64,000 nucleotides of DNA. It comes from Mortierella alpina (lineage: Eukaryota > Mortierellomycota > Mortierellomycetes > Mortierellales > Mortierellaceae). The DNA lies in contig JANATF010000006.1 of assembly GCA_029449245.1 (NCBI GenBank), forward strand, positions 992,001-1,056,000, given 5' to 3'. Every line of letters starts with the position of its first letter. Within the stretch, counting starts at the first letter, position 1. A program made the translations under genes and the position numbers. A model generated the notes under the pieces. The model searched no databases. It had not been told where the DNA came from and saw only the letters and a list, made by a program, of their open reading frames with translations. This document shows, piece after piece, positions 33,718-44,578 of this stretch.

Positions 33718-33964
33718 CCAGGGCAACAGACGGCAAGTGGCGGAAGACGAGCGACTTGTGTGAGGCCATCGTACGAGAGAAAACTACTTTCAACTCTGAG
33801 TGTGCATCCATTGCTTCAATTAAGCCCACCCCTGGTAGTTTTCTTTGTGCATCCATCTCAATCGTTCCTGTAATAATACGTGTATAACATCGAATGGATT
33901 GTATTGCTTGAATGTTTATTAGTCATTAGGACACTCAATATATACACTATAATATGGCAAAGTC

Positions 33965-35194
33965 TTAAGAATGCTTATTCTTGACGTGGGTGTTCAAACT
34001 GTCAGGCCGCGTGTATTTTTTCAGGCAATGAGTGCATGCGTAGGACCTGACGTTGGTGTGCCTATCCAAAATGTGCCGAGCCATGTCCCGGAGACGCGAT
34101 GTCGCCTTGTTGCATCCTGCGAAAAGACACCAGATTGCTTTCTTTCCTGTGTGCCTGCTTAAGTGTTCCTTAAGATTGTGGTTGTCTCTGCAGATCTTTT
34201 GGCATTTGTGGCATTGGTACCTGGCACCGCTACCACTGTCTTGGCCAAGATTGCTGGCCTTTGCAGATGCTCTCGGGAGAGCTGTCTTAACGGATTTACC
34301 AGAGCTGGAGCCCTGGAGCTCTGGCTGTGAGGTAGTTGTATCCTTATTGAGAATCTTTCCATGATCGCCCTTCAGGAACTTGGGTTGTTGGGGTGCAAGC
34401 TCAGTTAAGCTGCTTCGCCTACGACGACTGCCTTTTTTTTTGGAAGTGGGGGCACGAATGGGGCTCGGAGAAGGCATCGTTTCCGACTCGGGCGCAGAGC
34501 CAGCGACGTCTGCGAGGCTCACATATCCGAACCCTGGAAGAGAGGTGATCCCAGGGCAAGACGTAGACCCGGCAGGCATGGCTTGACTCGAGGCAGCGTG
34601 GCTGTCTGAGGGGTATAGACTTGGATCTTTCTGGCTGGCTTTGGTTTCTGGCAACAAATTATGAGCCCCTGATAGATTTCCATGATCTTGACTGGCGGCA
34701 TGGTCCTCCGATAGGCCTGGAGCGAGGGATTTGGTAATCCAATTTGTGATCGCAGTCAAATCACCCTGCACTGGCGCGGCGGAATTGGCTTGATCGACTA
34801 GCTGGATCGCATTGTCTGCGCCGGTGGTTTCCTCGACGTAGGAGTTCATGATGGTAGAGAACTTAGAACTGTCAGATGTCATACCATCGTTTTGATTGTA
34901 GCGGAAGTCTAGTTCACTTTCAAGATGCAGCTCTGGGAAGTCTCCGTTGTCGTAGTACGACGTAATCAAACCGGTGAGGCCTGTGTTCTTCGTGTAGGTG
35001 GGGCTTTCTTGGCTGGACGAATCAAAGCAATCATAGTTGCCCATATTATCCTCGGTGTGGGACGGCATAGTTTCAGGGCGCTCGTCCGCTTTGTGGTTGC
35101 GCTCGTCCGCTTCTTGGTTGCGCTCATACGCTTCTTGGTTGCGCCTTGGTTTGTCATGGCTCTTAGGGAACTTGTATGCCATACTGTGAGACAT
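33965..35194 (-). CDS. C2H2 zinc-finger transcription factor
   Basis: Single exon, 409 aa, ATG 35194, TAA at 33965. The N-terminus has a short Arg-Asn-Gln-Glu heptad-like repeat (ERNQEA/DERNHKADER), then a long Ser/Thr/Pro/Asp-rich low-complexity region. A basic SKKKGSRRRRSS segment near residue 255 is a likely NLS. Three C2H2 fingers close the protein: C-x2-C ..H-x3-H at ~328-348, a C-x4-C finger at ~357-380 (WCLFAGCNKA), and C-x2-C..H-x4-H at ~387-408, ending one residue before the stop. It should be a sequence-specific DNA-binding regulator. The target is unknown. Confidence 0.85.
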   Translation of the reverse strand: MSHSMAYKFPKSHDKPRRNQEAYERNQEADERNHKADERPETMPSHTEDNMGNYDCFDSSSQESPTYTKNTGLTGLITSYYDNGDFPELHLESELDFRYNQNDGMTSDSSKFSTIMNSYVEETTGADNAIQLVDQANSAAPVQGDLTAITNWITKSLAPGLSEDHAASQDHGNLSGAHNLLPETKASQKDPSLYPSDSHAASSQAMPAGSTSCPGITSLPGFGYVSLADVAGSAPESETMPSPSPIRAPTSKKKGSRRRRSSLTELAPQQPKFLKGDHGKILNKDTTTSQPELQGSSSGKSVKTALPRASAKASNLGQDSGSGARYQCHKCQKICRDNHNLKEHLSRHTGKKAIWCLFAGCNKATSRLRDMARHILDRHTNVRSYACTHCLKKYTRPDSLNTHVKNKHS

Positions 35195-37242
35195 GGGGAT
35201 TGCGATGTAAGAGATGGAGAAGGGGAGGTAGCAAAAAAGTGAAGCGGACTGATGCGTGTGACGAAACTGGGTATTGTGTGATGCCTAAGGCGCTGTGTAG
35301 CCGCAAGACAGAGTGGAATTTTTTTTTGTCGAGAAAAGGAAGGCGCGTTTGGCCCGAGAAAGTGTTGTGAGGAGAGAGAAAAAGGTGGTGCGGGCGTTTT
35401 GGTGGGACGAGAGCAAAGGGTATCAATGAATAGCGAGGAAGAAGCAGTGAAGACAGATGGAGGAACGTGAGGACAGGAGGATTGAGTGAGTGAAGGATAA
35501 AGAGAGTTGGGAGTAGAAGTGAGTTGAGGATGATGGGAGAAAAAGAAAAGAGAAAAGAAAGAGAGAGAGGCGGGCGGAAATCAGGGCGACGTATTTTTAA
35601 TCCCGAATGAGTACCCATGCACCAAGGGCCTAAACAATGAAATTACAGCCGCAATCGCTGAATGCTTGGAGGCCACGGCATCCAAAAGTTTACTCGTCCC
35701 TAAGAAAAGCAATTGAGTAAAGTACTCGATCGTCTAAAGATTCTCTTCTAGGACAATGTAAAGGCACCGGTATGGCCTTTCTGGCGCTGCGACACAGTTG
35801 CCAGCAGACCTTCATCTTCTTTTGCAAAGCATCATCGTCTTTTGTAATGTGTTGCGCTCTTTTTTTTCTCTGGAGTCAATAGTTAGTTGCAAACATCAGG
35901 CGCAGGTCCATCCAAAGTCAAAAATTCATATGCATGCCCACCGCTTGTTAGTCGACCATCAAGTTGTGGCCCAAACCAAGAAAAACAAAGACGAGGACTA
36001 CCCCCTACAGCACCTTGGCGTAATATGGGACCCCCTAAATCCAACAGGCAGTTCATTGGCAGTTTCCGCTGCCAGCAGGATCATGCTGCATGCGTTGCGT
36101 TGAGGCTGAGCGAGAGCGGTGTCGAGAATGGATGGCCGCGCGCGTTCATCATGTTTTACGAGAGGGAGTGTGGCCGATTCGGCACTCTATCCAAGACCGC
36201 AGCCACTAAAAGGAACACGTGGGTGGGCAATTGAGTTGCCCGCTTGGCTTGTGCGGCGCCTTACCGAATTGGTGGGATATGTGAGCGTGCCTTCAACCTT
36301 GAACGGTGATCTTCACTGCTCAGGTTGTTTCCAGCCGTCCTCTCTCGCTCCCTTTGGCATGTCGAGATCTCTCTCGGCCAGCAACAGCACCGGAGACGAG
36401 AGGGCATTTTTCTTGCACCGTGGGCTTGCTGTCCACTTGTGCCAAGACTCGCATGCAGTAGAACAGCGCAAAGGCTCGCTCAACCCGCCCCGCCCCCCCT
36501 TACAGTACTCCTCTTCAATACTCATACTGCACTCAACGTAATTTCCCCACACCGTCCGACAGTGTCAACGAGGTTGATTGTCCGCTCAACGATATCGGTC
36601 ATGCGCGGTGCTGGGTTCGAACAGGAGAGAGCAAGGAGGTTTGGTCGGCCAGGTGTTTGTGGACCTCGATGAACCCGCCCCAGCGCCATTGCGCGCTTGC
36701 CCCGTCGCTCCAAACCGATCCCCACTCTCACGTCAGCACGTGCACTTTCTTTTTCCTCCGCTGCAGCACCATTCTCGCATGTTGATCTCTTGCATCCCCA
36801 GGCCGCTCATCCATCGCGTCTCATCTGCACTGCTTCGTTGCACCCTGCAATGCATCTCAATCGCCCCCCACAGTCTCACAGCACAAGCGCAATCGCACCC
36901 CATCTCTCCGGCCTGCTGCACTCTCCCGCGTAGAAACAACCCCACTTCCAACCCACCATGCACACTGTTGTCGTCGACGTAATAGGCCGCGGACCTGAAT
37001 CGCATTCACCCATCCTGAGGAGCATTTTTTTGAAAGCACACTTCTCTTGCGCGTCTCTCCCATCCGCCTATTTTTCCTTTTTCTCTTTTCTTTTTTTTCT
37101 CTCTCTCTCTCTTCTTTTTTTTTTTTTTTTTTTTTGTTCTCTCAACAGAGTCAGTCTTCCCTCCCACTAGCCTTAGACTTCGCCACATCCAGTACTCCAT
37201 CCCAACTAAATCAGCCTTCCCATTCCCTCTTCACCATCAGCC
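35195..37242. other. Long shared upstream region
   Basis: Two kb between divergent genes, without a convincing coding frame. It holds a long purine tract on the + strand (35340-35580) and a poly-pyrimidine tract ending in a CTCTCAACAG acceptor at 37149. The acceptor suggests a 5'UTR intron for the gene at 37243 (possible donor GTAATA at ~36979). Confidence 0.45.
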
Positions 37243-37602
37243 ATGACCGCCTCTTGCAAGCGCGCCGTACGCTTCGTGCAACCCCATGGAGTCGTGCCAT
37301 ACGAGACACCACTCTTCATGGAGGTGATTGATTCGGATTCGGACCCCGCAGTAATGCACACGTCCCCTGTCGCTCAAATGCAGGGGTCGTTCTTCACCAT
37401 GACCGTCTCGAGTCTTCAGCAAGACACCCCTGCAGTACCTCCCTCCCCACCGGCAGCGTCGCCGGCGTCGTCGTCTGCAGCGCGACCGCTGTCGCCCCCA
37501 CAAGCCGAGGACCTGCTGACACCCGCCGGCAACAAGACCATCCTCACCGACAATTTTGCAGGCCCATCGACCGTGCGACACAGTCGTGCTGATCAGCTCT
37601 AG
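37243..37602 (+). CDS. Small Pro/Ser/Ala-rich protein
   Basis: A 119-aa single exon (ATG in CAGCCATGA context, TAG). It starts with a basic, structured-looking segment (KRAVRFVQPHGVVPYETPLF), then a Glu-Val-Ile-Asp-Ser-Asp patch resembling a SUMO-interacting motif, then a Pro/Ser/Ala-rich stretch. Codons are strongly C/G-ending like the confident genes nearby. An acceptor-like site ~95 nt upstream suggests a 5'UTR intron. No family is recognised. Confidence 0.5.
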   Translation: MTASCKRAVRFVQPHGVVPYETPLFMEVIDSDSDPAVMHTSPVAQMQGSFFTMTVSSLQQDTPAVPPSPPAASPASSSAARPLSPPQAEDLLTPAGNKTILTDNFAGPSTVRHSRADQL

Positions 37603-40600
37603 TCCGCCCGAGCGTGAGCAACCTAACTGCAGTCCAACCGCACTGTTTGTTTTGTACCGCGGATTCGTTCGCATGAGCCTTTCGTGTTCCTTATTTTTGT
37701 ACTTCTACTTCTCTCATTCCATCCGTACCCCGTGTTTTCGCTCTTCGTTACCAGGCTCGCAACAATCGTAGATCGTCGTTCCTCGAGCCTAGCATCATCT
37801 GTATTATAATAATGTGTACTATTCCCTTCCACAAAACAAAAAAAAAATTAAAAGTACAGTGGTTTGCTTCAATTTTGATCGTCTCGAAGATAAGCGACAG
37901 AGACCGGATGTCCGCAGCAACGCGTGGTGTCTATAATAAATACACTCCGAGCAATTGAGTTTGCCAGAGTCTTCTCTGCGCCAGCTGCCTTGCTTTCTTT
38001 TTCTGGAGAGGATTCGATAATGGTATATGCGTATGGTCTGTATTAAACCTGCAGGGAATCACGTTAGGTTAATTACCGTAGAAAGGTTGCGCGCATTGTC
38101 GACTCGCAGAGATAAGAGCGGCCCTTTTCTCGAGAAAGAAAACTCTTTTGCAGGCTGTTGGCAGACCAACCTTGAGGGGGTCGCCGACAACAAAACATGA
38201 AACACCAAGAAACCCTCCCATACCGGAGGCCGTCGTCCGTTCACACATTCGCCCGTATCCAGACCCAGGGCCATGCAATTAATGTAAGCGCGAGAGCAAG
38301 GGGTTTTCTGCACAGAGAGGCGAAAAGCACAGTGGACTAGTTACTCAATGGTAATAATTCAAACACTGGTGACATTGCAATTTGGCACACAACAAGTAGC
38401 ATAGAAGAAAAAAACGAGGCTTCCTTTAGAAAGCTCACATCTGCTGCAGATATCAGGCCTCTCGGAACATTCCTCTCAATTTTTGTGTCCAATAGTCCAT
38501 TGAATCTTTTTCCAGCAATACCATTCTTGGCACTACAATGGCTCCTATCTTCGACCGCTGCAACTGTGGTTTTTTGGGATTTTTACTCAACCCCCTGGCA
38601 CTGAAGTCGACTCATCAAGCAAGGGCATCCATGTCAGCGAGCGCATCCCAGCGGGTTCCGTCACCTGCAAGTGCTGCAGGAAAGTCGGGTTAATCCTCTT
38701 TTCCGATCCCTGCTATTGAGTGCCGTGCATGAAAGTGCTTTCATGCACGCATTCATGCACGCATTGCTACCGAAAGGGGTGTCGACGCTAGGAGCTTAAT
38801 CATGCATGTAAAGTTCTCAAAATGCCTTTCATCCAGCCCCGGCGAGAGCGCTCTACAACGTCCATCAAAGCAGCCTTTTCACACATATATTTTCTTTGAA
38901 ACGTCTGTACTAAGCACAAAAAACATGTACACACATCGTTCCTGATCATGAGGCTCTCCGCAACGCGCCACTCTGCCATCACAGTATTCCGACTGGACTC
39001 ACTACAGCATAACCATTATGACCGCTTATCGTTTTAAACGAGTTATTACCAACCAGGCTACCTCAATGGGTCTCGGAGATGCGGTATTGCCTGTTCACGC
39101 CCTAATCCCTGCGCCTATGCCTCATATCATGACCAGCAACTCGGCTGCCATTGCCATCGCGTTCAAGGTTATACTCAATTACGTGCGACGACTGGTAGTA
39201 ACTCTTCCTGTAACGCATAAATCGGTCCCGTTGGAGGGGCTACGCGTTCGCGTGGCGACTGATGAAGATACAAGGCGCCCGAGTGATCCGAGTCACGACC
39301 CTTCGATTTGCAAAGGATACATCTAGTATTGCTGGAACTGGAATCTCTTTGTTACCTGGACAAGGGATCTTGGCAGCATCGCTTAGACAATTGCCTCCTT
39401 ACCAGATGATCGCAGATGCTTCGTTCAAGTCTACGAGCCCTACATTGTTGCAGGAGAGGTCTATCAAGTGCAATAAAAGAATGGATGGTTACTATTGTCG
39501 CTATACATGTGTTTGCTCCACCACCCCCTTGTGTAGGCAGAACGGCACGCCGTGAGGGTGCACTTGGCGGTTCCTGGTGTAAAATACCCTTTTTCAACCA
39601 AACTTGTCGAGTTCAGAGGGCCATTAGGCGAAATACGAAGCCATGTAGGCGCATGGCAGGTACTCTTTTTTACCGCAGAATGCACTTTTGTTCCTTATTA
39701 CCGCAGCAGTCGTGGGTCGAACATCTAAACCGCAATGTTGAACTGAAGGGGTGACCGCCTATCTCGCGTCAGTAGTTGCAACCTACGTGTTGAACCCGGT
39801 GATCTCGATGGATACGATGAGGCTCGTAATGAACCGGAACGCTTTCTTGGACGCTTCTGTTGCTGCGCCTCGAAGTAACCCACATGTTGAACAGCAGAAA
39901 CAGTACTGTACTCGGATTGCTAGTCCATGAAGAAGCTTGTGAGCCCTCAAAGCAGCTTCGCCTCTGTCATCGCGCAAACGCATGGCATAAACAAAAACAA
40001 TCGTGCGAATCCTGCGGTCCTAGTCCCATCTTCACCACACATGTCTAAATTAAGTGTTGTTGCGACCCAATGTTCAATGTCAAGTGGGTTCTATGTCCAA
40101 TGTATAGAATGAGTTTGCTCCAGACACTCCCATATCAATACCAAAGAAAAAAAAGGGGAGAGAAAACAGGTTGCTGTGCCTCCAATGCGATGCTTGGTGC
40201 TCATGAAAAAAAAACATTGCATGTCGCAGCTCGACTGAAAGCCTTAGAGTGCGGATGCATGCACTAGTACTTGACCCGTGAAGATACGAGAGCCCCTGCC
40301 CTTATCAAAGGAAAAAGTCCGCTTTGCATACGAAAGAGCTATACAGGCATTAGGCAGAACGAGTTGAAGGGGCACGATCCGATGGAGTTGAAACACCATT
40401 CAACTTTCCGTGCTGGATGCCTTCTGCATACATCAAGGTTCGGAGCTATGCACGTCTAGAGGTGTGCAAGTAAGAGCCGCTATCCGCTACTGGAGACGAG
40501 CACTGAGTGGGCGAAAGATGATTATGCATGACCATCAACGACGCACAAGTGGTTGTTGAAGTGGTTTTCACATCCTTCGCCCCTAACTTTGGTGTTATAC

Positions 40601-41400
40601 AAAAAAAACAAGGGTTATCAGCGCCACGTCCTTTCACCGTCCGCCCAACCACCATGCCTGATATAACCGGATCGTGCTCATGTGCAGAAATGTAGAGTAC
40701 ATACTTGGAAAACACTTGGAGCATGATGCATGCAGAGTGATTTCTAATTGAGGGAATGATGCAAACGAAGTAAACAATGCATGGCACAGTAGAATGTTTT
40801 GACCATATTCCTTGCGCCGTGTCAAAGCTGTGAGCTGGTCACTTCCTCATGACCATGCACACCATTCGCCGAACGGTTGCAAACAAAGGTATATGGTCTC
40901 CAAGATGCCGTGTTACCAATGGGAATCCTCGCTCCTGCACCTATCGCCTCATATGGTGACCGCCGGATCGGCTGTCATGACCAACACGGTCCTCGCCATA
41001 CTGGATTGCATCCGACGCGTACTACCAAAGATCGGTTTCACTAGCTTGAAAGAGCAGCTGCGCGTGGCGTCTCACATTTAACGTACAGCAGCAGCTCATG
41101 CAAGAGCGCGGAGTTGAGTTTTCCAGGAGTAGCAAAAAATACGTGTGCTCGCAATTCATGTGCACAGCAAGTGGAAGCATTGCGCTGGATCGGCGCTTCC
41201 CCACACTTTGGAAGCATGGCCAGTTTAAAAACTGGGGCTCCGAAATTATATCCCGGTGTCTTCCATTTCCGCAACCCGTCCGGAGAATCCGCGGCCCCAC
41301 TTTTTTTTTTTCGCCCTCTCACTGTCTCTTCCGTGTCCCTTTTCCCTAATTGCAAATTTGCACACTGGCTGATCGACTATTCATCCACAACGCCTACCAC
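37603..41400. other. 3.8-kb gene desert with decayed coding-like pieces
   Basis: No intact gene. It contains an inverted repeat (38725-38748), a Cys-rich possible fragment (38538-38719, two frames) and two diverged copies of a related sequence near 39060-39200 and 40890-41015. Overall it looks like old, eroded accessory DNA. Confidence 0.45.
38725..38764. repeat. Perfect inverted repeat next to a 12-nt tandem repeat
   Basis: GTGCATGAAAG and CTTTCATGCAC are exact reverse complements with a 2-nt spacer (38725-38748). TCATGCACGCAT is then repeated in tandem (38741-38764). It can form a strong hairpin, or could be a dimeric binding site. Confidence 0.75.
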
Positions 41401-41407
41401 CAAAAGG

Positions 41408-41416
41408 TTTATATAG
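41408..41416 (+). promoter_or_regulatory. TATA box of urate oxidase gene
   Basis: TTTATATAG lies 107 nt before the urate oxidase ATG and is followed by a C/T-rich leader. Confidence 0.55.
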
Positions 41417-41522
41417 CCGCGTCTTTGCTCGTTTCATTTTCGTCTTTCTCATCCTCACTCTCTTCTCTCTTCTTCAAGACTCACCCCCCTCCACTCTACC
41501 AAATAGCAACACATCAGCAACA

Positions 41523-42473
41523 ATGGCCAACTCTTCCGTCAAAGTCTATCTCGATAACCAAGAGTATGGAAAAGATCGCGTGCGCTTACTCAAAGTGCAC
41601 AAAGGTTCCAAGACCCACCGCGTCGATGATTTGACCATCCGCTGCCTGCTCTCTGGTGCCGCATTCACCACCTCCTACACTGAGGCTTCGAACAAGGCTG
41701 TCGTGGCGACCGACTCCATCAAGAATACCTGCTATGTGATTGCAAAGTCCTCCAAGGTCGTCGACACACTTGAACTATTTGCTGCCGAGCTCGGTAACCA
41801 TTTCGTCAACACCTACGATTGGGTCGAGAAAGCCCATGTCACCATTATCCGCCACCGCTGGGCCCGTATGGTCATCGATGGCAAGCCACACACCCACTCA
41901 TTCTGGCGCGACGGTGAAGAGACCCGTCAGACGGATGTGTTTGTCAAGCGTCAACCAAACGGTCGCCGATCTACCGAAATGAAGTCTGCCATTGCTGGAT
42001 TGAACGTTCTCAAGACGACAGGTTCGTCCTTTGAGGACTTTGTCCGTGACGAGTACACCACCCTTGCCGAGACCAAGGACCGCATTCTGTCGACCATTGT
42101 CGACGCGAGCTGGGAGTTCAAGATCCCCACGGTGGCGACTGAGCAGTATCTGCCCATTCTGGGCCAAATTCCCTTTAACCAGATCTATGATTCTGTGCGT
42201 GAGGTGACCTGTAAGACTTTCGCTGAGGATGAGTCGGCTTCAGTCCAGGCCACGCTTTACAAGATGGCAGAAGAGTGCATCCACAACTGGAGGTGGCTTG
42301 AGCGTGTCTCGTATGCTCTCCCGAACCGCCACTTCTTTGCTGTGGATCTGAGCTACTTCCGCGGCACAAAGAACTTGCAAGAGCATGCTGATGTCTATCA
42401 GCCTTTGTCAGATCCCTCCGGTCTGATCTGCGCCACAGTTGCTCGCGCCCCTGATACCGCTGCCCGTCTTTGA
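41523..42473 (+). CDS. UOX: Urate oxidase (uricase)
   Basis: Intronless, 316 aa, ATG in ACAATGGCC context. It has two T-fold halves with family signatures: the KVHKGSKTHRVDDL start of the first repeat, VVATDSIKNTCYVIAK (with the active-site Thr/Asp region), HTHSFWRDGEE, GLNVLKTTGSSFEDFVRDEYTTL and HFFAVDLSYF. The enzyme oxidises urate to 5-hydroxyisourate in purine catabolism. The last three residues Ala-Arg-Leu form a PTS1-type peroxisomal signal (a variant of SKL), in line with the known site of fungal uricase. An AATAAA follows near 42498. The protein is full length. Confidence 0.97.
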   Translation: MANSSVKVYLDNQEYGKDRVRLLKVHKGSKTHRVDDLTIRCLLSGAAFTTSYTEASNKAVVATDSIKNTCYVIAKSSKVVDTLELFAAELGNHFVNTYDWVEKAHVTIIRHRWARMVIDGKPHTHSFWRDGEETRQTDVFVKRQPNGRRSTEMKSAIAGLNVLKTTGSSFEDFVRDEYTTLAETKDRILSTIVDASWEFKIPTVATEQYLPILGQIPFNQIYDSVREVTCKTFAEDESASVQATLYKMAEECIHNWRWLERVSYALPNRHFFAVDLSYFRGTKNLQEHADVYQPLSDPSGLICATVARAPDTAARL

Positions 42474-42561
42474 AGAAGATACCCACCTCTCAATCTCAAT
42501 AAAAAAGAGTTTTTTCCGCATTTTGTAACACAACAGACAAAACGAGCCATCCGAGATATCT

Positions 42562-42587
42562 AAAAAAAAAAAAAAAAAAAAAAAAAA
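42562..42587 (+). repeat. A26 tract between convergent genes
   Basis: 26 consecutive A lie between the 3' ends of urate oxidase (+) and the COQ11-like gene (-). It may mark the terminator region. Confidence 0.9.
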
Positions 42588-42692
42588 GAATATGCTGAGG
42601 CTGCTTTAATCTTTCCACACAGGTGGATAATCCACCTACGAACACGATACTATAAATGGTTACAGTTTTGTGCTATGTTTTTGGTTTTTTCC

Positions 42693-43987
42693 TCACTCCT
42701 GCTTCTGCTCCTTTGTGGCTTCCTCAATCTTGGAACTTGCTCCCACTGTCCGGCTGGTTGGGTTGTTTGCAAGCTCCTCAATGCCATCCACGTCCACGAT
42801 TCCTTTGACGTCCTTGTTCTCCACAGCGTTCATGATGGCTCTTGCTAGCGTTTCCATGCTCTGGGGAGGTGTAGACAGCGCCTGTGCAAAAGGAATGGTG
42901 CCTTTAATAGAGTTTCCGAGGACGGCGCTCGACACCTGAAGCAACCCCGCCAGGGGCAAGGTGATAGGCCTCTCTGGTGTGGACAAGAAGCCAGGGCGGA
43001 AGATGACAGGGCGGAATCGTGAGGCATGCGTCAAGAGCGCCTGTTCAGCCTCCCGTTTTGTCGTGATGTACCGGTTGGGGACCATGGGTGGCGAAAATGC
43101 TGCAGAAATGTAGACAAAGCTTTCAACGCCCTCCTTAGCAGCCTCATTTGCCACGGTTATGGCTAACATCCAGAAATGAAATTTCATGAATATAGGATCT
43201 CGCAAAACCTTTCCCTCCTCCTATCTCAGGCATCAAAGGGGGATTCTTCTTACCAGTGTCCCGGTTGATGCGCTCGTACGTCTGGCCAGACTTTGGTGCC
43301 TTTCCAGTGTCGAGTGGATTTTGGCCGCGTATGGCGGATTGAATGTTTTTTGTGAGGTCATCAAAGCTTTGGCTGTGCAGAACTTCCTTGTAGTTGTCTT
43401 CCAGCAAGAGGCCGACAGTGTGTACTACAGCGTCTGAGCCGGCGATGGCATCCTTGTAAGAGCTGGGGTTGAGCGAGTCTCCTTGCGCCCAATTGACCTG
43501 ATTGTCATACACGAGTAGCCATCGGTTAACATCATGCGCGATAGCAAGCCTTTACAAGACTTTCGTCAGCTTGAGTTAGGTCACAGTTCAATAGCATACC
43601 TTCTGAGTCCATCCTTGTGGAGCGACAAAGTCATTCTTGTTTGCCTCGGTCAGAGTTGGTTTTCCACGACGGCTACATGGATATGGAAAGAATAAGAATC
43701 CTTGGTTTTGCTTCTCGTGTGGGCTGCAACTGATTTCAAGTATGACCTTGCCACCATGCATACCTCAAGCTAGTAACATCCCAGCCTCGGGCAGCAGCGA
43801 TCTTGCACACTTGGAATCCTTGATACGTGAACATGAACGTGATCGAGGGCAAAAAGAGGTGTTAAAACTGGATTGATGGTCGCTCCTACAGAGCACTGTC
43901 CTATCGACAAGTAGACTCACCCACTCCGCCGGTACCGCCAACAACGAATAGCTTCTTAGCCAGAGCTTGGAATGAAGGAGCGACCAT
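42693..43987 (-). CDS. COQ11: Coq11-type mitochondrial NAD(P)-binding protein
   Basis: Five exons on the minus strand: 43921-43987, 43764-43818, 43600-43672, 43254-43497 and 42693-43162 (302 aa). An N-terminal Rossmann motif VVGGTGGVG is followed by GWDVTSLSRRG, then VVHTVGLLLED, FVYISAAFSPP and YITTKREAEQALL (the Y-x3-K pair of atypical SDRs), and FRPGFL. Yeast Coq11 (YLR290C) belongs to this SDR subfamily and acts in or near the coenzyme Q biosynthetic complex. Similar motifs occur in complex I 39-kDa subunits, but the length and the KREAEQALL context favour Coq11. It is divergent from MAF1 across 591 nt. Confidence 0.82.
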
Positions 43988-44250
43988 GATTGAAGCCTTG
44001 CAAAAGTTGATGAGTGGGCTGATCAAAAACAAGGAAGGTGTTCAATGCAACTCTGATCCGCATCCTTCCATCCAAAAAAAAACCGCGCTCGCGCGCATGT
44101 GACTGTGCTTCCCTGTGATCCTTGTAACCCGCGCATCGATCCCATCGGTTGAGGCGCACCGGGACGATGCGCCAGGAGCTATTTAGCTACTTACTAATAG
44201 CCAGTGCTGCTGGGATACGGCGCGGTTGGTTGTCGGCAGCCTCAACAAGG

Positions 44251-44292
44251 CATGGAAGACACGATATGGCACGATATGGCACGATATGCACG
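44251..44292 (+). repeat. Short 10-bp tandem repeat in the COQ11/MAF1 shared promoter
   Basis: CACGATATGG occurs three times in a row (the third lacks the last G), a period of one DNA turn, in the 591-nt divergent promoter. Confidence 0.6.
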
Positions 44293-44578
44293 AAGCGACA
44301 ACAGGTCTGCAGAACTTTATTTTATTTTGGATCAGCAGTGAGTGGGTGTTCTCCCACGACCACCACCGCAGGCCAAAAGAAGACCTCACAACTGGAACAG
44401 AAAACCTTTCCACCACCATCACCACATCCTCCGCAATCTTCCCACTACAATCGCTAGTCGGTCTCCAAACTTAAGCAAAAAAAAGAGGAACGGCAGCATA
44501 CACCATTCCGAGCTCCTTCCATTCAACCCACATTGTTACCCACCTGCAACTCGAACTCCGCCTGAGAAAAGGTCACAT

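Noticed and set aside
36605-36630. GGGTTCGAAC resembling a tRNA B-box
   Set aside because: The flanking stem does not pair and no upstream A-box or cloverleaf is present.
44262-44292. CRISPR-like array
   Set aside because: Only three immediately adjacent 10-nt units with no spacers; a promoter tandem repeat in a eukaryote.
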